NCBI RefSeq assembly: GCF_900155475.1
Contig: NZ_FXAM01000001.1
Span: forward strand, 483,501-547,500
DNA length: 64,000 bases
Source: Methylomagnum ishizawai
GTDB taxonomy: Bacteria; Pseudomonadota; Gammaproteobacteria; Methylococcales; Methylococcaceae
Direction of reading: 5' to 3'
This document shows, piece after piece, positions 1 through 7,433 of this stretch; the first letter of the stretch is position 1; each line of letters opens with the position of its first letter. The notes under the pieces were generated by a model. The model was not told the DNA's origin, did not search any database, and worked only from the letters and a program-made list of their open reading frames with translations. The position numbers and the translations under genes were made by a program.

Positions 1-71
1 AGTCGTTTCCAGCGCCTGTGTTATGCTTCGGGAAGCCGCCGGCTGGGCGGCCCACCCGTGGGGAATAGGTT

Positions 72-1538
72 ATGTACGAACATTTGGAAACCGCCGCCAA
101 CCCGGAAAACCTCAAGCGGATCGTGATCGATCCCGTCACCCGGGTCGAGGGACACGGCAAAGTCACCCTGCTCTTGGACGAGGACAACCGCGTCAAACAG
201 GCCCGCCTCCATATCGTCGAATTCCGTGGCTTCGAGCGCTTCATCCAGGGCCGTCCCTATTGGGAACTGCCGATCATGGTGCAGCGCCTGTGCGGAATCT
301 GCCCGGTCAGCCACCACCTCGCCGCCGCCAAGGCCGTGGACCAACTGGTCGGCGTCGATCAACTGACCCCGACCGCCGACAAGCTGCGCCGTTTGCTGCA
401 TTTCGGCCAGATGCTGCAATCCCACGCCCTGCATTTCTTCCACCTCGCCTCGCCCGATTTGTTGTTCGGCTTCGGCAGCGACCTCGCCAAGCGCAATATC
501 GTCGGCGTGATCCAGGATTATCCCGATGTGGGGCTCAAGGGCGTGAAGCTCAGGAAATACGGCCAGGAAGTCATCCGTATGATTTGCGGCAAGCGCGTCC
601 ATGGCACCGGGGCCATCGCCGGCGGCATGAACAAGGCGCTCTCGGCGGAAGAACGCGATTATTTGCTGGAAGGCATCGCCGAGGCCGTCCAATGGAGCCA
701 GGAAGCGGTGGAACTGGCCAAGCGCCTGCATCTCGCCGATTTGGAACATAACGGCCAGTTCGCCTATATCCGCTCCAACTTCCTCAGCCTGATCCGCGCG
801 GATGGCGCGATGGACCTCTACCATGGTGGCCTGCGCGCCCGCGACGACCTGGGACAGGACATCTTCGACCACGTCGATTACCGCCAATACACCGATTACC
901 TGCGCGAGGAGGTGCGGCCCTGGTCCTATATGAAGTTCCCTTACATCGTGTCCAAGGGCAAGGAAAACGGCTGGTACCGGGTCGGTCCCCTGGCCCGCGT
1001 CAATAACTGCGATTTCATCGATACCCCGCTGGCGGAAGCCGCCCGCCAGGACTTCATGGCCTATGGCGCGGGCGGGCCGATGCAGGGTTCCCTGGCGTTC
1101 CATTGGGCGCGGATGATCGAGGCTTTGCATTCCGCCGAGGGCATCCAGCGCTATCTGCTCGACCCGGAAATCCTGGGCACCGACTTGGTGGTGAAAGGCC
1201 AGAAGCGCTACACGGGCGTGGGCGTGATCGAAGCCCCGCGCGGCACCTTGTTCCACCATTACCAGATCGACGACCAGGATTTGGTGGTGAAGGCCAATTT
1301 GATCGTCTCGACCACCAGCAACAACCAGGCGATGAACGAATCCATCCGCCAGGTGGCCGCGACCTATCTCGACGGGGTGGAACCGACCGAAGGCTTGCTC
1401 AACCATCTGGAAGTCGCCATCCGCGCCTACGATCCCTGCTTGTCCTGCGCCACCCACGCCTTGGGCAAGATGCCCCTGGAACTGGAAATCCTCGATGCCG
1501 AGGAGAAACTCGTCTCCCGCCTGCAACGCCACGCCTGA
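72..1538 (+). CDS. hoxH: [NiFe] hydrogenase large subunit, HoxH type
   Basis: This is the catalytic large subunit of a cytoplasmic bidirectional (NAD-linked) [NiFe] hydrogenase, which holds the Ni-Fe active site for H2 oxidation or production. The 488-residue protein has the N-terminal L1 nickel-binding motif RLCGIC (about residues 72-77). It has the C-terminal L2 motif DPCLSCATH (454-462), followed by a 26-residue tail that the maturation protease should remove after the histidine. The length and the presence of the tail fit a HoxH precursor. The ATG at 72 is the first start giving the family N-terminus. The other subunits (HoxF, U, Y) would lie upstream, outside the window. The matching protease gene is at 3035, separated by pilU. 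Family assignment is secure; the exact group (3d or close) is inferred from the sequence alone. Confidence 0.93.
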   Translation: MYEHLETAANPENLKRIVIDPVTRVEGHGKVTLLLDEDNRVKQARLHIVEFRGFERFIQGRPYWELPIMVQRLCGICPVSHHLAAAKAVDQLVGVDQLTPTADKLRRLLHFGQMLQSHALHFFHLASPDLLFGFGSDLAKRNIVGVIQDYPDVGLKGVKLRKYGQEVIRMICGKRVHGTGAIAGGMNKALSAEERDYLLEGIAEAVQWSQEAVELAKRLHLADLEHNGQFAYIRSNFLSLIRADGAMDLYHGGLRARDDLGQDIFDHVDYRQYTDYLREEVRPWSYMKFPYIVSKGKENGWYRVGPLARVNNCDFIDTPLAEAARQDFMAYGAGGPMQGSLAFHWARMIEALHSAEGIQRYLLDPEILGTDLVVKGQKRYTGVGVIEAPRGTLFHHYQIDDQDLVVKANLIVSTTSNNQAMNESIRQVAATYLDGVEPTEGLLNHLEVAIRAYDPCLSCATHALGKMPLELEILDAEEKLVSRLQRHA

Positions 1539-1672
1539 ACCCGCGTCCTCCGGTCGGACCCGTGTCCGACCGGAGTGTACCCCTGTATCATCATATAATG
1601 GACAATGAACCGGGGCGCGGCCCTGCGTTCTTCCTCTTCTTCGCCCATGAATCCAGCCCTGGAGAGCGCTCC

Positions 1673-2956
1673 ATGAAATTCCAAGCCTATCTCAAACTCC
1701 TGGTCTACAAGGATGGTTCCGATCTTTACCTGACCGCCAACGCCCCGCCCGCCGCTAAGTTCCAGGGCAAGCTCACGCCCATCGACAACTTGATGATGAC
1801 CGACGAGAGCATCCGCGAAATCGCCCATTCGATCATGGACGCCGAGCAGCGCCGCGAATTCGAGCATCGGCCCGAGATGAACCTCGCCATCACCGAGCCG
1901 GGCGTGGGGCGGTTCCGGGTCAATATCTTCAAGCAGCGCAACGCCTATGCCATGGTGGTGCGCAACATCAAGGTCAAGATTCCCAGCCTGGAAGAATTGG
2001 GCCTCCCCGAGACCCTCAAGAGCGTCATCATGGAGAAGCGCGGGCTGGTGCTGTTCGTCGGCGGCACGGGGTCGGGCAAATCGACCTCGCTGGCGGCCTT
2101 GATCGATTACCGCAACACCCATAGCGCCGGCCATATCATCACCATCGAAGACCCCATCGAGTTCATCCATCCGCACAAGAAGAGTCTGGTGAACCAGCGC
2201 GAGGTGGGGGTCGATACCCAGTCCTACGAGGACGCGCTCAAGAACACCCTCCGGCAAGCCCCCGACGTGATCCTGATCGGCGAAATCCGCTCCCAGGACA
2301 CCATGGAATACGCCCTGGCCTTCGCCGAGACCGGCCATCTCTGCCTTTCGACCCTGCATGCCAATAACGCCAACCAAGCCCTGGACCGCATCATCAATTT
2401 CTTCCCGGAAGAGCGGCGCAACCAGTTGTTGATGGATTTGTCGCTCAACCTCAGGGCCTTCATCTCCCAGCGCCTGGTGCCGACGGTGGACGGCAAGCGC
2501 GCCGCCGCCATCGAAATCCTGATCGGCACGCCCTTGGTGTCCGATTTGATCCGCAAGGGCGAGGTCCATACCATCCGCGAGGTGATGGAAAAATCCGAGG
2601 GCGTGGGGATGCAGACCTTCGACAACCATCTGGTCCGCATGTACCGGCAGGGCTTGATCGGCGAGGAAACCGCCATCAAGAACGCCGATTCGGCCAACAA
2701 TGTGCGGCTCAAGATCAACCTGGGCCAACCGCGGATGGTCGAGCCGGAGGAGGAAGCCCCCCCGCCCGAGGCCGCGCCCGCGCCGGGCAATAAAGCCGAA
2801 ACCCCGCCGCCCGAAAGACCCAAGCCCGCGCCGGGCCGTTCGGGCCTGAGTTTGGAACCCATCGCCAGCGAGGAGGAAACGCCCGCCGCCGCCGCCCTCG
2901 ACGAGCCCAGTTTTGAATGGAAGCCCGCCAAGCCCCTCAACCGGCCCGGCGGTTAG
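1673..2956 (+). CDS. pilU: Twitching motility retraction ATPase PilU
   Basis: A secretion-type hexameric ATPase of the PilT/PilU family, which helps PilT power retraction of type IV pili at the inner membrane. The 427-residue product has Walker A GGTGSGKST near residue 130, then the Asp box and Walker B segment around IGEIRSQDT, and the His box STLHANNANQA. The sequence resembles PilU more than PilT (for example RQAPDVILIGEIRS and an ending near NADSANNVRLKINLG). The ATG at 1673 is preceded by GGAGAG. An ORF without stops continues far upstream, but that part lies inside hoxH in another frame and is not coding. After the normal PilU end (about residue 355) there is an extra 70-residue Pro/Ala/Glu-rich tail. 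The gene sits between hoxH and hoxW with no obvious functional link to them. Confidence 0.9.
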   Translation: MKFQAYLKLLVYKDGSDLYLTANAPPAAKFQGKLTPIDNLMMTDESIREIAHSIMDAEQRREFEHRPEMNLAITEPGVGRFRVNIFKQRNAYAMVVRNIKVKIPSLEELGLPETLKSVIMEKRGLVLFVGGTGSGKSTSLAALIDYRNTHSAGHIITIEDPIEFIHPHKKSLVNQREVGVDTQSYEDALKNTLRQAPDVILIGEIRSQDTMEYALAFAETGHLCLSTLHANNANQALDRIINFFPEERRNQLLMDLSLNLRAFISQRLVPTVDGKRAAAIEILIGTPLVSDLIRKGEVHTIREVMEKSEGVGMQTFDNHLVRMYRQGLIGEETAIKNADSANNVRLKINLGQPRMVEPEEEAPPPEAAPAPGNKAETPPPERPKPAPGRSGLSLEPIASEEETPAAAALDEPSFEWKPAKPLNRPGG

Positions 2957-3034
2957 CGCGTTTTCCGGCGGATTTCAGGGTTCCCAAACGGGGCATGGGA
3001 ACCCGCCCCAACCCCATCTCCTATAGGCGACCTC

Positions 3035-3532
3035 ATGGCTGACCTCCTGATTTTCGGTTACGGCAATCCCAGCCGCGGCGACGACGCCCTGGGTCCGGCC
3101 TTGCTGGACCTTTTGGAATCCCATCTCGACCCGGATACCCGCCACGCGGCGGGCGGCATCGAGTGCTTGACCGATTTCCAATTGCAGGTCGAACACGCCC
3201 TGGACCTCGCGGGCCGGAAACTGGTGTTGTTCGCAGACGCCCATACCCGTTGCGACCCGCCCTATCGTTTCGAACGGTTGGTTCCCGCCGAAGCCATGGC
3301 CTACACCACCCACGCCCTCAGCCCCGCCGCCGTGCTGGGTGTCTACCAAAGGATCAATGGTGTCGCGCCGCCACCTTGTTTCTTGCTGGGTATCCGGGGC
3401 GATGATTTCGAGCTGGGCGCGGCCCTCTCCCAAGCCGCCCAGGATCATCTCCAGGCCGCGCTATGCTTGGTCTTGGGCTTATGCGCCTGTCCCCATCCAG
3501 ACGCTTGGCAAGCCTATGCGTCAAATGGCTGA
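3035..3532 (+). CDS. hoxW: Hydrogenase maturation protease (HoxW/HyaD family)
   Basis: A 165-residue nickel-dependent endopeptidase of the HyaD/HupD/HycI family. It removes the C-terminal tail of the hydrogenase large subunit after nickel insertion, and its substrate is probably the HoxH encoded at 72. The N-terminus carries the family signature FGYGNPSRGDDALGP (residues 6-20), with the acidic pair used for metal recognition. A second conserved region, YTTHALSPAAVLGVY, supplies the histidine. The start ATG at 3035 follows a short spacer after pilU. The proximity to hoxH supports the HoxW name over other members of the family. Confidence 0.85.
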   Translation: MADLLIFGYGNPSRGDDALGPALLDLLESHLDPDTRHAAGGIECLTDFQLQVEHALDLAGRKLVLFADAHTRCDPPYRFERLVPAEAMAYTTHALSPAAVLGVYQRINGVAPPPCFLLGIRGDDFELGAALSQAAQDHLQAALCLVLGLCACPHPDAWQAYASNG

Positions 3533-3660
3533 GATTTGAAGCTCGGACGGGGCTTGTTTCTTTTTGGTGATAAAGCTGTCACCTTTTGGAAGAGCGATTT
3601 AATCGAAATGTAATACAGCTTTCCTATACTCGGGCCGGTCGCTTTTCGAGTCCCTCCGGT

Positions 3661-5787
3661 ATGTCCGATACGCCTTCCGCTTTGTACCTCGCCACCGATG
3701 GGTTCTCCACGCCCCAAATGGGCGATCTGGCTCGTGCCGTCGAATCGATTTCCCCCGAGGCCCAGGTGCCGCAGCTCCTGGCCTTGTTCCATAAGCGCGA
3801 AGACCTCCTCGCCGTCCCTTTGCTGGACGAACAGCGGCGCTATCACGGCATCGTGTCGCGGCGGGCGTTCATGAGCTTTATGAGCCGCTCCTATGCCCGC
3901 GATATCTATGCCCGCCGCTCGGTGGCCGACCTCATCCAGGCCATGCCGGAACTCGCCGCCGCCCCCGCCAACCCCGGCCCCGAGGAGCGCATCGACCGGG
4001 TGTTGATCGATTATCTGGCCCGCGATCCTGGGATGCTCTACGACGCCCTGCCGGTGGTGGCGGACGACGGCATCGTCGGCGTGGTCGCCATCGCCGATAT
4101 GATGCTCAGCCTGTCGGAGTCGCAGGGCAAGCTGCTGAGCGCGGTGCGCTCGCTCAGCGACCGGCTCAAGCAGGAAGTGGCCCTGGCCGCCCAGGTGCAG
4201 CGCCAATTGTTGCCGCCCGCCGAGATCGACCTGCCCGGCGTCAAGGGACTCGCCACCTTGCTGACCTCCAGCGAGGTGGGCGGCGATTATTACGATTGCT
4301 ACGCGGTGGAAGGGCGCTACATCCTGTTGATGATCGGCGATGTCAGCGGCCACGGGGTGGCGGCGGGCACCCTGGTCAGCGCGGTCAAGGCCGGCGTCAA
4401 TATGCTGGCCACCACGGGCGAGCGTTCCCCCGCCCAAATCCTGCACCGCCTCAACATCACCCTGCTGGAGACCGCCCGGCAGACGCTGTACATGACCTTT
4501 TTCGTGGCCTGCCTCGACACCCTCACCGGCCAGTTGACCTATGCCAACGCCGGGCACCAGTTCCCCTATCTCCACCGCGCCATGCTCGGCACCCTGGAAA
4601 TGCTGGAAGCGGCGGGCTTGCCGCTGGGCAAGTCGGAACAGGCCGAATACCCGGAAGTCCAGGTCGAACTGGACCTTGGCGACCGCTTGTTCCTCTATAC
4701 CGACGGCTTGTTGGAAGAACCCGACGCGACGGACGAACCCTTCGGCTACGAGCGCCTGGAAAGCCTGCTGAACGACCATGGCGGCGATGCCTTGGAGTTT
4801 TTACGCGATACCTTGCTGGAAGCCGTGGCGCGGCACGCGGGCCATCCCTACTTCGAGGACGATGTCACTTTCCTTTCCGCCGAATATCACGAGCGGCCCC
4901 TGCGGGTGGCCGCGACGCCTACGCAGGAGACCCCCGATTTGAACGAACCCGGCTTGGTGCGCTTGTTGGAGGCTTGGTATCGGGCCAACGCGGTACCGTT
5001 GTCGCCCTATATCTCGCGGCAGAACCTGGTGTTTTTGGCGGAGGGCGGATTCGCCGACCTGCTGCCGCGTTTCGCCCAGGAAGGCATCCGCCGGGTGTTG
5101 CCGCGCCACCAGCCCATCGTGCAGCGCCTGGGTTGGGACGCCCTCATCAACCAGCATCTAGGCCATGCCGCCGCCGACCTGGCCGGTTTCATCCCCGGCG
5201 CGGGCGGCGAATGGCGCGATTTCAGCGTGACCCATAGCGACGACAAGCCGTTCTTGATCGAGGAATGCGGCGCGTTCCTGGAAGAAGCCGGGGTCAAGAG
5301 CGAACACCTGGAACCGGCCCTGCTTGCCATCGACGAGTTGCTGGAAAACGGCCTGTATGCCGCGCCCAAGGATGGTAAGGGCGTCCCGCTCTATGCCAAG
5401 GGCGGACGCCGCGCCCTGGCCGGCGACGAACGCCTGGGCCTGTCCTTGGCGCTCAAGGACAATCTCCTGGGATTGGCCGTGGCCGATAGCTGGGGCACTT
5501 TGACCCCGGCGGTGTTCCTGGAGCGGCTGGCCCGCCATGTCGAGGGCGATGGCTTGATTTCCGGGCAGGGCGGGGCGGGCTTCTATCTCTTGTGGCGTTT
5601 GTCCAGCTATCTGCAATTGCGGGTGCTGCCGTACCGGCGGACCCAGATCACCGTCTTGTTCGACCTTGCCCGCCCGGTGGATACCGAAGCGGACAAGGGC
5701 TTCCAATTCCTCTTCCATAGCGAAGTCCACGAGACCACCCACCATGTCTCCAACCCTCCTGCATATCCAGCCGGTCGATTCGGCTGA
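3661..5787 (+). CDS. SpoIIE-type PP2C phosphatase fused to an RsbW-like GHKL domain, with N-terminal CBS-like sensor
   Basis: A 708-residue predicted cytoplasmic signalling protein. Residues about 15-150 look like a CBS-type pair (VPLLDEQRRYHGIVSRRAF, LPVVADDGIVGVVAIADMM), followed by a coiled linker. The PP2C/SpoIIE domain (about 180-405) has the metal-binding motifs GGDYYD near 207, GDVSGHG near 226, LYTDGLLEE and EDDVTFL near 400. A middle region follows, then a GHKL ATP-binding fold with N box DELLENGLYAAP near 557, G1-like DSWGT near 609 and GGAGFYLLWRL near 638. Phosphatase and kinase activities on a STAS protein are therefore predicted in one chain. The partner is probably the next gene, which overlaps it by 44 bp. 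The start at 3661 gives MSDTPSAL. An upstream in-frame TTG at 3586 is less likely. A TATACT -10-like box lies at 3625-3630. The C-terminal half is paralogous to the gene at 56887. Confidence 0.85.
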   Translation: MSDTPSALYLATDGFSTPQMGDLARAVESISPEAQVPQLLALFHKREDLLAVPLLDEQRRYHGIVSRRAFMSFMSRSYARDIYARRSVADLIQAMPELAAAPANPGPEERIDRVLIDYLARDPGMLYDALPVVADDGIVGVVAIADMMLSLSESQGKLLSAVRSLSDRLKQEVALAAQVQRQLLPPAEIDLPGVKGLATLLTSSEVGGDYYDCYAVEGRYILLMIGDVSGHGVAAGTLVSAVKAGVNMLATTGERSPAQILHRLNITLLETARQTLYMTFFVACLDTLTGQLTYANAGHQFPYLHRAMLGTLEMLEAAGLPLGKSEQAEYPEVQVELDLGDRLFLYTDGLLEEPDATDEPFGYERLESLLNDHGGDALEFLRDTLLEAVARHAGHPYFEDDVTFLSAEYHERPLRVAATPTQETPDLNEPGLVRLLEAWYRANAVPLSPYISRQNLVFLAEGGFADLLPRFAQEGIRRVLPRHQPIVQRLGWDALINQHLGHAAADLAGFIPGAGGEWRDFSVTHSDDKPFLIEECGAFLEEAGVKSEHLEPALLAIDELLENGLYAAPKDGKGVPLYAKGGRRALAGDERLGLSLALKDNLLGLAVADSWGTLTPAVFLERLARHVEGDGLISGQGGAGFYLLWRLSSYLQLRVLPYRRTQITVLFDLARPVDTEADKGFQFLFHSEVHETTHHVSNPPAYPAGRFG

Positions 5788-7264
5788 TCCCAATCTGCGC
5801 CGTTACGTCCTCAGCGGCATTATCGACGTGGACGCCATTCCCGCCCTGGAACCGCTCTACGGATTCCCGGACGGCATCCGGGTCGAACTGGATTTCGCGG
5901 CGGTACAGCGGGTCAATTCCATGGGGCTGGCGCAATTGCTCAAGTTGTTCGAGCATTGGCAGGCCAAGCGCATCGATATCCGGGTCGAGAACGCCAACCG
6001 CATGACCGCCATGCTGTTCAAGATGACCGGGTTGGACCGTTTCCTGGGCGCTAGCGGCGCGAAGTCGGCCCCCGCCGCCACGCCCCCGGCCCCCGCCGAG
6101 CGCATCCGGGTCCGCCTGCGCGGTATCCTCGATATCGACGCCATCGCCACCCTGGAACCCTTGTATAAACTGCCCGACGGGGCCGAGGTGGAACTGGATT
6201 TCGCCGAGGTGCAGCGGATCAACTCCATGGGGTTGGCGCAATTGCTCAAGCTGTTCGAGCATTGGCAAGCCAGGGGCATTGGCATCCGCGCCAGCCATGT
6301 CGGGCGTATGACCGCGATGCTATTCAAGATGACCGGACTGGAGCGTTTCCTGGTGCCCGAGGCGGCGGCACAACCCGCGCTGGCGGTCAATTCCGGGTTG
6401 AGCCTGGACGGCCCCGCCGCTCCGGCCAAGCCCTCGGCCTACGCCAAGCCGGTCGTGTCCACCGGACCCAGGGCCATGGTGCCGCCCGCCACCGCGCCGG
6501 TGGCCGCCACCGGGGGCCAAGCCTTGAACTGGCAGGTCCATATGCAGAGTAACCAGCAACTCAACGGCTGGTATTTCCTCAATACCCATTTGCAGCGGCG
6601 CCTGGGGTTGGCGGCGCATCTCGATATTGCCGACGACCTGTTGGCCGACCGCGGCAAGGCCCCGGCCCCGGCGGAATTGGTTTTCATCAAGCCTTTCGAC
6701 GCGGTGCGCTTGATTACCCGGCAAGGCTACCGGCCCTTGGCCCGGCCTTCGGACCAGAGCGACGAAGTCACCCTCCTGGCGCGGGCCGACGATGGCCGCG
6801 CTACCCTGGCCGAATTCGCCGGATGCAAGGTCGCCGCCGCCACGCCGGATACCTTCGTCTATCTGCTGGGCCGGTATCTGCTGGACGAACACGGGCTGGA
6901 CTCCGGGGCGATGCGCTATCAATTCCCCGGCCATGAGATCAAGGCGGTGCAAATGCTGCTCAAGGGCGAGGCCGATTTGTTGTTCATGCACGGGGAGAAC
7001 TACCGCCGCCTGTCCGGCATGACCCGGCGCATGGTGCGGGCCTTGGACCATAGCGAGGCCGGTTTCGCCTTTCATCTGTGGTGCTTGTCGCCGCGGCGTG
7101 CGGAATTGGCCGAACCCTTGCGCGATTTCCTTATCGGTATGAACCACGACGAAGAAGGCCGGAAGCTCCTGGCCGAACTCGGTTATGCCGAATGGGTGGA
7201 ACCGATCCCGGAGGATATCGACATGTTGGAGCGGATTTATACCCTGTACGGCGGCGGGGATTGA
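5744..7264 (+). CDS. Tandem STAS domains fused to a PhnD-like substrate-binding domain
   Basis: A 506-residue protein with no signal peptide. It has two STAS domains (about 1-105 and 118-222), each with the core QR(V/I)NSMGLAQLLKLFEHW. The serines of NSMG (Ser59 and Ser161) sit where SpoIIAA/RsbV antagonists are phosphorylated. A Pro/Ala linker leads to a domain from about 262 to 500 that resembles phosphate/phosphonate ABC-type binding proteins (PhnD-like: LNGWYFLNTHLQRRL, ELVFIKPFDAVRL, LKGEADLLFMHG). In other proteins this fold is usually periplasmic or a sensor input, so here it is expected to work in the cytoplasm. The ATG at 5744 overlaps the end of the phosphatase/kinase gene, implying translational coupling. 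The most likely role is the phospho-switch partner of that enzyme. The PhnD-like call is by sequence flavour and is less certain than STAS. Confidence 0.8.
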   Translation: MSPTLLHIQPVDSADPNLRRYVLSGIIDVDAIPALEPLYGFPDGIRVELDFAAVQRVNSMGLAQLLKLFEHWQAKRIDIRVENANRMTAMLFKMTGLDRFLGASGAKSAPAATPPAPAERIRVRLRGILDIDAIATLEPLYKLPDGAEVELDFAEVQRINSMGLAQLLKLFEHWQARGIGIRASHVGRMTAMLFKMTGLERFLVPEAAAQPALAVNSGLSLDGPAAPAKPSAYAKPVVSTGPRAMVPPATAPVAATGGQALNWQVHMQSNQQLNGWYFLNTHLQRRLGLAAHLDIADDLLADRGKAPAPAELVFIKPFDAVRLITRQGYRPLARPSDQSDEVTLLARADDGRATLAEFAGCKVAAATPDTFVYLLGRYLLDEHGLDSGAMRYQFPGHEIKAVQMLLKGEADLLFMHGENYRRLSGMTRRMVRALDHSEAGFAFHLWCLSPRRAELAEPLRDFLIGMNHDEEGRKLLAELGYAEWVEPIPEDIDMLERIYTLYGGGD

Positions 7265-7433
7265 TTCGATCCACGGCATGATGCCCTTTGGCCACATCCT
7301 GCGGCGACCTCTTTTTTATGCGAACATAGCCTAATCTTTAGGGCGGTGCTTGCATTTCCTGGGTGGAGTGGCTCTTCCGCGCTTTTCTCCTCCAGGCGTT
7401 TGGATAATTTTTATTCCAACTGAGGAGACGGGT

